Assembly: GCA_964420065.1 (NCBI GenBank)
Contig: CAYQQK010000021.1
Coordinates: 1-35,036 of the forward strand
DNA: 35,036 nucleotides
Source: CAYQQK01 sp964420065
GTDB taxonomy: Bacteria > Bacillota > Dethiobacteria > DTU022
Direction of reading: 5' to 3'
Below the pieces are notes generated by a model, which saw only the letters and a program-made list of their open reading frames with translations, was not told the origin of the DNA and made no database searches. This document shows, in pieces, positions 14,948 through 22,205 of this stretch. The position numbers were made by a program, and so were the translations under genes. Each line of letters starts with the position of its first letter. Position 1 is the first letter of the stretch.

Positions 14948-16789
14948 GTGTGTGCCGTGGTAGCATATACCGGCTTTCGTGATGCTTCGGCCCTTCTCTT
15001 TGAGGGGCTTAAAAAACTCGAATACCGGGGTTACGATTCCGCCGGTCTCGCCCTGCAAGATCAGGGGAAACTGATCGTGGTTAAAACTGCCGGATCGATC
15101 GAAGCATTGCAACGCAAAGCGGAGGGCAAGCTGAACCGGTCCACGACGGGCATCGGCCATAGCCGCTGGGCCACCCACGGCCGTCCGACCGATGAAAACG
15201 CCCATCCCCATGTCAGTTGTTGCGACACGATCGCCCTGGTCCATAACGGAATCATAGAAAACCACCATCTCCTGCGGGCCTGGTTGCGCGATCGGGCCGG
15301 CCATCGCTTTCGTTCCCAGACCGACACCGAGGTCCTGGTGCACCTGATGGAAGAGTACTACGACGGTGATTTGCTCGGTGCGGTTTTGAAAGCGATCGGG
15401 CGGGTTGAAGGCTCTTACGCCCTGGCGGTGCTGGCGGCCGGAGAACCCAGCCGCCTGGTCTGTGCCCGCAAGGAAAGCCCCCTCATCATCGGCCTGGGGG
15501 AGAATGAGAACTTTGTGGCTTCCGATATCCCGGCCCTGTTGGCCCATACCCGCCGTACCTATATCATGGAGGACGGGGAGGTGGCCTCGATCACCCCCTC
15601 CGGGGTGGATATTTTTGATGGCAGGGGGCAGAGGGTAACCAAGAAAATATTCGAGGTCGGGTGGAGCGCCGTGGCGGCGGAAAAGGGCGGGCACGCTCAT
15701 TTTATGTTCAAAGAGATTCTGGAGCAGCCGCTGGCGATACGTGAAACCCTGCGCCGGCGTATAAACAGCGCTACGGGAAAAGTAAACCTGTCGGAACTGG
15801 AGTTCGATCCGGAGCTCCTGCGTACCCTGGAAAAAATTTATATTGTGGCCTGCGGCACCTCCCACCATGCCGGTCTGGCCGGCAAATATGTGCTGGAAAA
15901 TCTGGTTGGCCTTCCCGTGGAAGTAGATCTGGCCTCGGAGTTCCGTTACCGCGACCCCTTGCTCATCCCCCAAAAACACCTGGTCGTAGTCATCAGCCAG
16001 TCCGGTGAAACCGCTGACACCCTGGCCGCTTTGCGCCTTTCCCGTAAAAAAGGGGTGACCATACTGGCCGTCACCAACGTGGTCGGTTCCAGTGTATCCC
16101 GGGAGGCCGATCGGGTTCTCTACACCCGGGCCGGCCCGGAAGTGGCCGTAGCCTCCACGAAAGCTTACCTGACCCAGTTGGTTGCTCTCTACCTGCTGGC
16201 CCTTTATCTGGGCGATGTTCGCGCCGCGGTGTCCCCGGAAATGCAGGTTGAACTGGCCCGTGAACTGACCGCCCTGCCCGCTCATCTGGACACGGTCCTC
16301 GCTGTGAAGAATCTGGACCGGTTACAGGTTTTTTCCCGCCGTCTGGCCGGATGGGAACATGCTTTTTTCCTCGGTCGCAACCTGGACTTTGCCGTTGCCA
16401 TGGAAGGATCGTTAAAATTGAAAGAAGTATCCTACATTCACGCCGAAGCCCTCCCGGCCGGTGAGCTGAAACACGGCGCCCTGGCGCTCATTACCGAAGG
16501 TTTCCCAACGATTGTTCTGGCGACCCAGGAAGCCTTGTTTAAAAAAACCCTCAGCAACATCCAGGAAATCATTGCCCGGGGGGGCGTTGTCTTTGCGGTG
16601 ACTCCGGAAGGACATCGGGAAATAGCCTCTCAGGCGGATGCTGTTTTTTACTTGCCCCCGGTGAACGGTTTATTCATGCCGATCCTTGCCGTTGTGCCCT
16701 TGCAATTGATCGCCTACTATACCGCGGTCGCGCGGCGCTGTCCCGTTGACCGGCCCCGTAACCTGGCCAAAAGCATCACGGTCGAGTAG
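14948..16789 (+). CDS. glmS: Glutamine--fructose-6-phosphate aminotransferase (isomerizing)
   Basis: GlmS makes glucosamine-6-phosphate from fructose-6-phosphate and glutamine, the first step towards amino-sugar cell-wall precursors. The 613-residue protein has an N-terminal glutaminase domain (nucleophile Cys2, EYRGYDSAG, GIGHSRWATHG, HNGIIEN, SQTDTEVL) and two C-terminal SIS domains (CGTSHHAG, ISQSGETADT, EVAVASTKAYLTQ, EGSLKLKEVSYIHAEA), ending in the canonical KSITVE. The GTG at 14948 with GAGGG 9 bases upstream places Cys at position 2. An ATG two bases upstream is out of frame. The start reads MCAVVAYTG rather than the usual MCGIVGYTG, a mild but odd departure beside the nucleophile. 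No glmS ribozyme precedes it. Confidence 0.97.
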   Translation: MCAVVAYTGFRDASALLFEGLKKLEYRGYDSAGLALQDQGKLIVVKTAGSIEALQRKAEGKLNRSTTGIGHSRWATHGRPTDENAHPHVSCCDTIALVHNGIIENHHLLRAWLRDRAGHRFRSQTDTEVLVHLMEEYYDGDLLGAVLKAIGRVEGSYALAVLAAGEPSRLVCARKESPLIIGLGENENFVASDIPALLAHTRRTYIMEDGEVASITPSGVDIFDGRGQRVTKKIFEVGWSAVAAEKGGHAHFMFKEILEQPLAIRETLRRRINSATGKVNLSELEFDPELLRTLEKIYIVACGTSHHAGLAGKYVLENLVGLPVEVDLASEFRYRDPLLIPQKHLVVVISQSGETADTLAALRLSRKKGVTILAVTNVVGSSVSREADRVLYTRAGPEVAVASTKAYLTQLVALYLLALYLGDVRAAVSPEMQVELARELTALPAHLDTVLAVKNLDRLQVFSRRLAGWEHAFFLGRNLDFAVAMEGSLKLKEVSYIHAEALPAGELKHGALALITEGFPTIVLATQEALFKKTLSNIQEIIARGGVVFAVTPEGHREIASQADAVFYLPPVNGLFMPILAVVPLQLIAYYTAVARRCPVDRPRNLAKSITVE

Positions 16790-16936
16790 ACCGGCAACCC
16801 GGGTTCGAAGGCGATCACAGGGGCGCCGGTGCTTTGATTAAATTATTTTGCAATATACCATGCAATTGGCAGGATTGGCGCTTTTTATGTCGAACCCATA
16901 TTCAATCAAGAATCAAGATAACGTCAAGGAAAACCA

Positions 16937-17041
16937 AAAGACGAACGATAATGGCAAACCCTTCGAAAGATGGGGGCGCAAAGCCAAGGGTCTAAAGCGG
17001 CAAATGCCGCAAGGACAGCCGGCTGCCGAATAAATGTCTTT
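16937..17041 (+). promoter_or_regulatory. Cyclic di-GMP-I (GEMM) riboswitch upstream of cheX
   Basis: The stretch reads like the class I c-di-GMP aptamer: GGCAAACC, a P1b hairpin capped by the GAAA tetraloop in TTCGAAAGA, the conserved GGGCGCAAAGCC junction, the TCTAAAG receptor side, a GCGGCAAATGCCGC helix, then AAGGACAGCC. AAAGAC (16937-16942) can pair with GTCTTT (17036-17041) to close the structure, immediately before a run of T, so a transcription terminator overlaps the closing stem. GAATAAAT and ATTTATTC on either side of the T-run can pair as an alternative. The switch precedes cheX by about 70 bases. Confidence 0.9.
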
Positions 17042-17110
17042 TTTTTAATTTATTCCCGGCCTGCCGGTCTGTCCCCGTTTTTCATTATCTTTAGCCGGGG
17101 GGTAGCGCCC

Positions 17111-17575
17111 ATGCAAGCCAATCTCTTGAACCCTTTTGTCGCATCCCTGGATCAGGCGATCGCCAGTTTCACCGGACTGCACATCAAAAAGCAAAAGGTA
17201 GTTCTTCTGACCAGCGCCCTCAATCACGGGACAAACATTCACGTCTTTTTGGGAGTTACGGGTGACATCCAGGGCAATGTCCTGCTCAGTGCCAACCATG
17301 AAAACGGGTTGCAACTGGCCTCGATGATGGTCGGGGAAAGCCTGGAAAACTTTAACGACCTGTCCGTAAGCGCCCTCCAGGAACTCCTGAATATCACCTC
17401 CGGCAATGCCGTGACCGAGCTGGCCGGAATGGGCATCATCGCTGCCATTTCGCCCCCTGCTTTTCTTAGCGGGGTCAAGCTGGATATACGGGTTTTATTC
17501 CCCCTGGTCAGCATTCTGTTTACCGCCGGCCGGGTGGAACTTTATCTGAACTTATCGCTCAAGGTGAAAAACTGA
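17111..17575 (+). CDS. cheX: CheX-type chemotaxis phosphatase
   Basis: CheX and its relatives dephosphorylate CheY-P. The 154-residue protein is a single CheC/CheX-like domain with the catalytic signature E-x-x-N in LQELLNITSGNAVTEL (about residues 95-110) and no membrane segment. The ATG at 17111 with a G-rich site (GGGGGG, about 17096-17102) is preferred over in-frame upstream starts, which would lie in the riboswitch. It is a lone gene: no other chemotaxis genes are nearby. The c-di-GMP riboswitch directly before it indicates control by this second messenger, tying chemotactic signalling to the motile/sessile switch. Proteins of this family also act with orphan response regulators, so the CheY partner is unproven. 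Confidence 0.85.
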   Translation: MQANLLNPFVASLDQAIASFTGLHIKKQKVVLLTSALNHGTNIHVFLGVTGDIQGNVLLSANHENGLQLASMMVGESLENFNDLSVSALQELLNITSGNAVTELAGMGIIAAISPPAFLSGVKLDIRVLFPLVSILFTAGRVELYLNLSLKVKN

Positions 17576-17770
17576 CGACAACCAAACCTCCGCGTCCGGA
17601 CTGCCATATATTAACCCTTACCATTTGCATTTATCTATGCTTTAATAGAGATACGGTTTATTATATATCTTTGGTATTGACTCCGGTCTATCCAACCTGC
17701 ATGCCACGGATGCCTTCTGTGGCCCGGAAAACGCCGTCGCGGCGCGATCAAGCCCATGAAGGAGGATGAC

Positions 17771-20179
17771 ATGTTTAAAGACAAGCAAACTTTTAAAGAA
17801 ACAATAGTGCGCAGACTGAAGGCGGAGCGGGGAAAAAGCGTTTCCCAAGCGACCGCTCTGGACGTATATAAAACCCTGGGTTCCCTGATCCGGGAAGAGG
17901 TCATGGCTTCCTGGGTGGATACGAATGAACGCTATCGAGCCGGCGCTGCCAAACAGGCCTACTATTTTTCCATGGAATTTCTGCTGGGGCGCCTTCTTGA
18001 AAGCAACCTGCTCAATCTGGACCTGCTGGAGTTATGTCGGGATGGGTTGCAGGAGCTGGGCTTTTCCCTGGAGGCGATCGCCCGGGAAGAACCGGATGCC
18101 GCGTTGGGTAACGGCGGGCTGGGCCGTCTGGCCGCCTGTTTCCTGGACTCGCTCGCTTCCCTGAGTCTGCCCGGGCATGGCTGCGGTATTCGTTACCGGT
18201 ACGGCCTGTTCGAGCAGAAGATCCGGGGCGGCTGCCAGGTCGAGCTGCCTGAAACCTGGTTGAACGAGGGTAACGCCTGGGAAATCCGGCGTCCGGAAGA
18301 AGCGGTCAAGGTTAAATTCGGAAACGACGTGATGCGGGCCGTTCCCTACGATCTCCCGGTGATCGGTTACCGTAACGACGCCGTCAACACCCTGCGCCTC
18401 TGGGATGCCGAGGCGGCGTCGGTTGAGCGTTGCACCCCCGAATCCTACCGCCGGGTTGTCAGCTACAAGCATTCACTGGAATCCATTACCGAGCTGCTTT
18501 ACCCGGATGATTCCGATGATGCGGGGAAAATTTTGCGTTTGAAACAGCAATATTTTCTTGTTTCCGCCGGGTTGCAGGATATCGTCCGTCGTTTCAAAGC
18601 GCGTCATGGTTCCCCGGCGCAATTGCACCGCAAGGTTGCCGTGCACATCAACGACACCCATCCGGTGCTTGCTATTCCGGAATTAATGCGCATCCTGATT
18701 GAACAGGAAGGGATGGGTTGGGAGCAGGCCTGGGCCGTAACGACCCGGACCGTCTCCTACACCAACCATACCACTCTGGCCGAGGCTCTGGAACAATGGC
18801 CGGTCGCGTTGTTCCGGACGTTGCTGCCGCAGATCTACGCGATCGTGGAACGGATCAACGCCCGTTTTTGCAACGCGCTCCGGAACAGCCGCCCCGATCT
18901 CCGGGAAAAGACCGATCGGATGGCGATCCTTGCCGGCGGGCAGGTGAAAATGGCCCATCTGGCCCTGGTGGGCAGTCACAGCGTCAACGGTGTTGCCGCA
19001 CTGCATACCAAAATTCTGAAACAGCGGGTGATGAAGGATTTTTACGATCTTTATCCGGAAAAGTTCAACAACAAGACAAACGGCATTACCCACCGGCGCT
19101 GGCTGCTCAAAGCCAACCCGCTTCTGGCGGACCTGGTGACCGAAAGCATCGGGCCGGACTGGATCCGGCGGCCGGAATCCCTGGCGGCCCTGCAAAGCCA
19201 TGCCGGCGATGCTTCATTCCAGGACCGGCTGGCGGCGGTCAAACGTCGGAACAAGGCCGCCCTGGCCCGGGTGATCAAGGAAGAAAACGGCCTGGTCGTC
19301 GATCCCGATTCGATTTTTGACGTTCAGGTCAAGCGCCTTCATCCCTACAAGCGGCAGTTGCTCAACGTGTTGCAGATCATGGATCTTTATAATCGCCTGC
19401 GGCAAGAGCCGGGCCTGCAGCCTGTCCCGCGGACCTTCATTTTCGGGGCGAAGGCTTTTCCGAGCTTTCACCTGGCCAAACAGATCATCCGCTTGATCAA
19501 TGCCGTCGCCGATCGGGTCAACGGCGATCCCGCCATCGGGGGCCGACTGAAGGTGGTATTCCTTGAGAACTACCGGGTTTCGCTGGCCGAACGGATCATT
19601 CCCGCCGCCGATGTAAGCGAACAGATCTCCACGGCCGGCAAGGAAGCTTCCGGAACGGGCAACATGAAATTCATGCTCAACGGCGCCTTGACGATCGGAA
19701 CCATGGACGGCGCCAATATCGAGATCGCGGCGGCGGTCGGGCCCGAGAACATTTTCACCTTCGGGCTGACGGCGGAGGAAGTCTTGCGCTTCTACCGTCA
19801 AGGCGGTTACCGCGCGGCGGAGGTTTGCTGTCACGATCCGCGTCTCGAACTGATTTTAAAGCAGATGGTGGACGGGTTCCTGCCGGCCCACCCGGATGAA
19901 TTCAAAATGATCCATGAACACCTGCTGTGCCACAATGATGAATTTTTCGTCCTCAAAGATTTTGCCCCCTATGTGGAAACACAACGGGCCGTGGAGCGGG
20001 CTTACGCCGACCGGCGGCGCTGGCTGGCGATGTGCACCCGTAATATCGCCTCTGCCGGCCGGTTCTCCAGCGATCTGACCGTGGCCCGTTATGCCTCGGA
20101 AATCTGGGGCATTGACCCGCTTCCGGCCGGGCCGGAAGCGGCGCCAGGCCGTTTGCCCGGGGGCCCGTTTTCGGCCTGA
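17771..20179 (+). CDS. glgP: Glycogen/starch/alpha-glucan phosphorylase
   Basis: The enzyme releases glucose-1-phosphate from storage alpha-glucans using inorganic phosphate and pyridoxal phosphate. The 802-residue product has the family features YFSMEFLLGR, ALGNGGLGRLAACFLDS, HINDTHPVLAIPELMR, VKRLHPYKRQLLN and the PLP-lysine motif EASGTGNMKFMLNGALTIGT followed by MDGANIEI. The length is typical of bacterial family 35 enzymes. The ATG at 17771 is chosen because GGAGG lies about 7 bases upstream; the in-frame ATG at 17756 would put that site inside the gene. The preceding 195 bases are AT-rich in the middle and may hold its promoter. A perfect 40-bp palindrome follows the stop codon. Confidence 0.97.
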   Translation: MFKDKQTFKETIVRRLKAERGKSVSQATALDVYKTLGSLIREEVMASWVDTNERYRAGAAKQAYYFSMEFLLGRLLESNLLNLDLLELCRDGLQELGFSLEAIAREEPDAALGNGGLGRLAACFLDSLASLSLPGHGCGIRYRYGLFEQKIRGGCQVELPETWLNEGNAWEIRRPEEAVKVKFGNDVMRAVPYDLPVIGYRNDAVNTLRLWDAEAASVERCTPESYRRVVSYKHSLESITELLYPDDSDDAGKILRLKQQYFLVSAGLQDIVRRFKARHGSPAQLHRKVAVHINDTHPVLAIPELMRILIEQEGMGWEQAWAVTTRTVSYTNHTTLAEALEQWPVALFRTLLPQIYAIVERINARFCNALRNSRPDLREKTDRMAILAGGQVKMAHLALVGSHSVNGVAALHTKILKQRVMKDFYDLYPEKFNNKTNGITHRRWLLKANPLLADLVTESIGPDWIRRPESLAALQSHAGDASFQDRLAAVKRRNKAALARVIKEENGLVVDPDSIFDVQVKRLHPYKRQLLNVLQIMDLYNRLRQEPGLQPVPRTFIFGAKAFPSFHLAKQIIRLINAVADRVNGDPAIGGRLKVVFLENYRVSLAERIIPAADVSEQISTAGKEASGTGNMKFMLNGALTIGTMDGANIEIAAAVGPENIFTFGLTAEEVLRFYRQGGYRAAEVCCHDPRLELILKQMVDGFLPAHPDEFKMIHEHLLCHNDEFFVLKDFAPYVETQRAVERAYADRRRWLAMCTRNIASAGRFSSDLTVARYASEIWGIDPLPAGPEAAPGRLPGGPFSA

Positions 20180-20181
20180 AA

Positions 20182-20221
20182 CCCGTCCCGTTGTCCGGGG
20201 CGCCCCGGACAACGGGACGGG
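20182..20221. repeat. Perfect 40-bp palindrome after glgP
   Basis: CCCGTCCCGTTGTCCGGGG is followed at once by CG and its exact reverse complement, giving 40 bases of perfect dyad symmetry beginning 2 bases after the glgP stop. As RNA it would fold into a very stable stem with almost no loop. No T-run follows, so it is not a textbook terminator for either strand. Possible roles are a 3'-end stabiliser, a factor-dependent stop, or a protein-binding site. Confidence 0.85.
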
Positions 20222-20264
20222 AGCAAACCCCGGCTTGTGAAAGGATCGGTGGTCAAAAAAATAG

Positions 20265-20293
20265 TTGAGATTTTCGTTGGAGTATGAGATCAT
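20265..20293 (+). promoter_or_regulatory. Possible promoter of arcC
   Basis: TTGAGA (20265-20270) and GATCAT (20288-20293) are 17 bases apart, matching five and four of six consensus positions respectively. The start would be about 70 bases before the arcC ATG. Confidence 0.4.
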
Positions 20294-20371
20294 AGGCGAG
20301 GCGGTTTGCAGGATCATCTCTGTTTTGCTGTAAACCTCGAACCAATCCGACGAAAAGGGTGTCGTAACATC

Positions 20372-21349
20372 ATGCGCATCGTCATCGCTCTGGGCGGCAA
20401 TGCACTTTTACGTCCTCGAGAAAAAGGCACTTATGAAGAACAATCAGCCAATATCGGCGTGGCCTGCTCCCAACTGGCCCAACTGATCCGCGATCACGAG
20501 GTTGTTCTTACCCACGGTAACGGTCCCCAGGTCGGTCAAATTTTTTTGCAAAACCAGTTGTGTCAGGATACGGTCCCCCCGATGCCCCTGCACGTCTGTG
20601 GCGCCATGAGCCAGGGTCAAATCGGTTACATGTTGCAACAGCAGCTCAAAAACACCCTGTTCAAGGCGGGATTGCCGCGGGAAGTGGTCTCGCTGACGAC
20701 CCAGGTCGTCGTTTCACCGCAGGATCCTTCCTTCAAGAACCCGACCAAGCCCATCGGTTCTTTTTACACGGCGGAGGAAGCGGCGCACTTCATGCGTGAC
20801 AACAATGAAACCTGGATCGAGGATTCCGGCCGGGGCTGGCGCAAGGTCGTCCCCTCGCCGAAACCGCTCGGCATCGTTGAAGCGGAAGTGATCAAGGCTC
20901 TTCTCAAAACAAGCACGGTGGTCATCGCTTCCGGCGGCGGCGGGATCCCGGTCATCGTTGACAATGATACCTATCGGGGCATCGATGCGGTGATCGAAAA
21001 AGATCTGGTCGGAGAGCTGCTGGCGGAACTGGTCGGCGCGGATCTGTTCATGTGCCTCACCGATGTCCATTTTGCCTCCCTGCATTACGGGACGGAAACC
21101 GAGCGGAACCTGCGCCTTGTTTCCGCAGCGGAGCTGGAAAAATACGCCGCTCAGGGTCACTTTGCCGCGGGCAGTATGGGCCCGAAAGTGGAGGCGGCGT
21201 TGCGATTTGTAGCCCACGGCGGGCAAAGGGCCGTCATCGCCGCCCTTGATACCGCAGTCGAGGCTTTTTGGGGGCGGGAGGGGACCCAGATTATCCCCGA
21301 TCCGGGTCGTTGTTCCGGTCAAAACACCCACCGTCCCTGTTCGGAATAA
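20372..21349 (+). CDS. arcC: Carbamate kinase
   Basis: Carbamate kinase interconverts ADP plus carbamoyl phosphate and ATP plus carbamate, normally as the ATP-forming end of arginine deiminase or purine breakdown pathways. The 325-residue protein begins MRIVIALGGNALL and has THGNGPQVG, QGQIGYMLQQ, VVIASGGGGIPVI, the DKDL-like VIEKDLVGELLA, and FAAGSMGPKVEAA. The ATG at 20372 gives the canonical start; AAAGGG lies somewhat far upstream (about 13 bases). No arcA, arcB or other carbamoyl phosphate-forming gene is nearby, so its pathway here is open. It converges with the frdB-like gene. Confidence 0.95.
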   Translation: MRIVIALGGNALLRPREKGTYEEQSANIGVACSQLAQLIRDHEVVLTHGNGPQVGQIFLQNQLCQDTVPPMPLHVCGAMSQGQIGYMLQQQLKNTLFKAGLPREVVSLTTQVVVSPQDPSFKNPTKPIGSFYTAEEAAHFMRDNNETWIEDSGRGWRKVVPSPKPLGIVEAEVIKALLKTSTVVIASGGGGIPVIVDNDTYRGIDAVIEKDLVGELLAELVGADLFMCLTDVHFASLHYGTETERNLRLVSAAELEKYAAQGHFAAGSMGPKVEAALRFVAHGGQRAVIAALDTAVEAFWGREGTQIIPDPGRCSGQNTHRPCSE

Positions 21350-21400
21350 AAAACGGGGTCCGAAGCGGCCTGCGTTCCCTTTACCGGCATCCTTTACGGT

Positions 21401-22168
21401 TCAGTCTTCCAGAAGGGGCCGGATTGCTTCCCGGTAAAGAGGGAGACCCGACGGGCAGCGGCAGCCCCGGCAGTGCAAACACTGTTCGATACCCAGGCGT
21501 CGTGCCTGGGTTTTTCGATCGAACCGATCGCGCGGGTCCAGGTGCAACTGGGCCAGCTTCAAAAAAACAAAGGGTCCGGCAAAACGTTTCAGGTCTCCTC
21601 CGGCGGCGGCCACCTGCGGGCAGCGGGCATGGCAGCAGAGACATTCCAGGCAACCCATCAGTTTTTCCAGGGCGGGCTGGTATGGCACGTTTGGAAAACA
21701 AGATCCGGAGGGCGGCCCGGGGGCGATGATGTTCGGGGCCGGACCCGGAGGAAAAACAGTTTTGCCGTGCCGCTGAGGCGCCATCGTGCCGGCAGGCGCG
21801 GGGGGACGCCCCCGGAAAAAGATCCCTTCCTCACGCAACAACTGCTCCAGGGGGTCCCGGTTGATCACCAGGTCCCGCAGCGGGGGCAGGTTGGGGAGGG
21901 GCGCCACGGTTGTTTTTCCCTCCAGGAAAGTCGTGCAGGCCAGGCGGGGCCGTCCGTTGACCGCGACGGCGCACAGGCCGCACCGGGCATAGCGGCAGCT
22001 ATAGTCGAAAGCAAGGGCTGGATCGCAATGGGCGTAAATGTATTGCAGCGCTTGTAAAACGGTGGTACGTCCGTTCCCGGGGACGGAAAAAGCGTCCTCC
22101 CGGTAGGGCGCTGTTCCGCCCGGAATATAGCGCCGGATGATCACGCTGTAATGGGTAGTAACGGTCAC
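21401..22168 (-). CDS. Fumarate reductase/succinate dehydrogenase-like iron-sulfur subunit
   Basis: The 255-residue electron-transfer subunit has an N-terminal 2Fe-2S ferredoxin domain (CRYARCGLCAVAV...LAC; Cys58, 63, 66, 78) and a C-terminal two-cluster domain. The first C-terminal motif, CLECLCCHARCP (Cys173, 176, 179, 183), is normal. The second, CLHCRGCRCP (Cys230, 233, 236, 238), has only one residue between the last two cysteines, where three are usual. A proline-rich segment (about 121-156) separates the domains. The GTG at 22168 is used because AAGGAGA lies 7 bases upstream. It is downstream of the FrdA-like gene on the same strand. No membrane-anchor subunit follows, so the complex may be soluble or use another donor. 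Confidence 0.88.
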   Translation of the reverse strand: MTVTTHYSVIIRRYIPGGTAPYREDAFSVPGNGRTTVLQALQYIYAHCDPALAFDYSCRYARCGLCAVAVNGRPRLACTTFLEGKTTVAPLPNLPPLRDLVINRDPLEQLLREEGIFFRGRPPAPAGTMAPQRHGKTVFPPGPAPNIIAPGPPSGSCFPNVPYQPALEKLMGCLECLCCHARCPQVAAAGGDLKRFAGPFVFLKLAQLHLDPRDRFDRKTQARRLGIEQCLHCRGCRCPSGLPLYREAIRPLLED

Positions 22169-22205
22169 GACTTCTCTCCTTTTCACTTTTCCGGGCGGCG
22201 GCGCT

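Noticed and set aside
13907..16285. A 792-codon open frame on the minus strand across glmM and glmS
   Set aside because: It is antisense to two unmistakable enzymes, its translation is low-complexity Gly/Gln/His-rich with no family motif, and it crosses a gene boundary. It results from the GC-rich codon usage of the real genes.
16801..16897. GGGTTCGA/TCGAACCC pair (16801-16808 and 16890-16897) as a structured element or tRNA remnant
   Set aside because: The pieces pair over a long distance, but no clover-leaf arms or other conserved RNA features lie between them; eight complementary bases alone are weak evidence.
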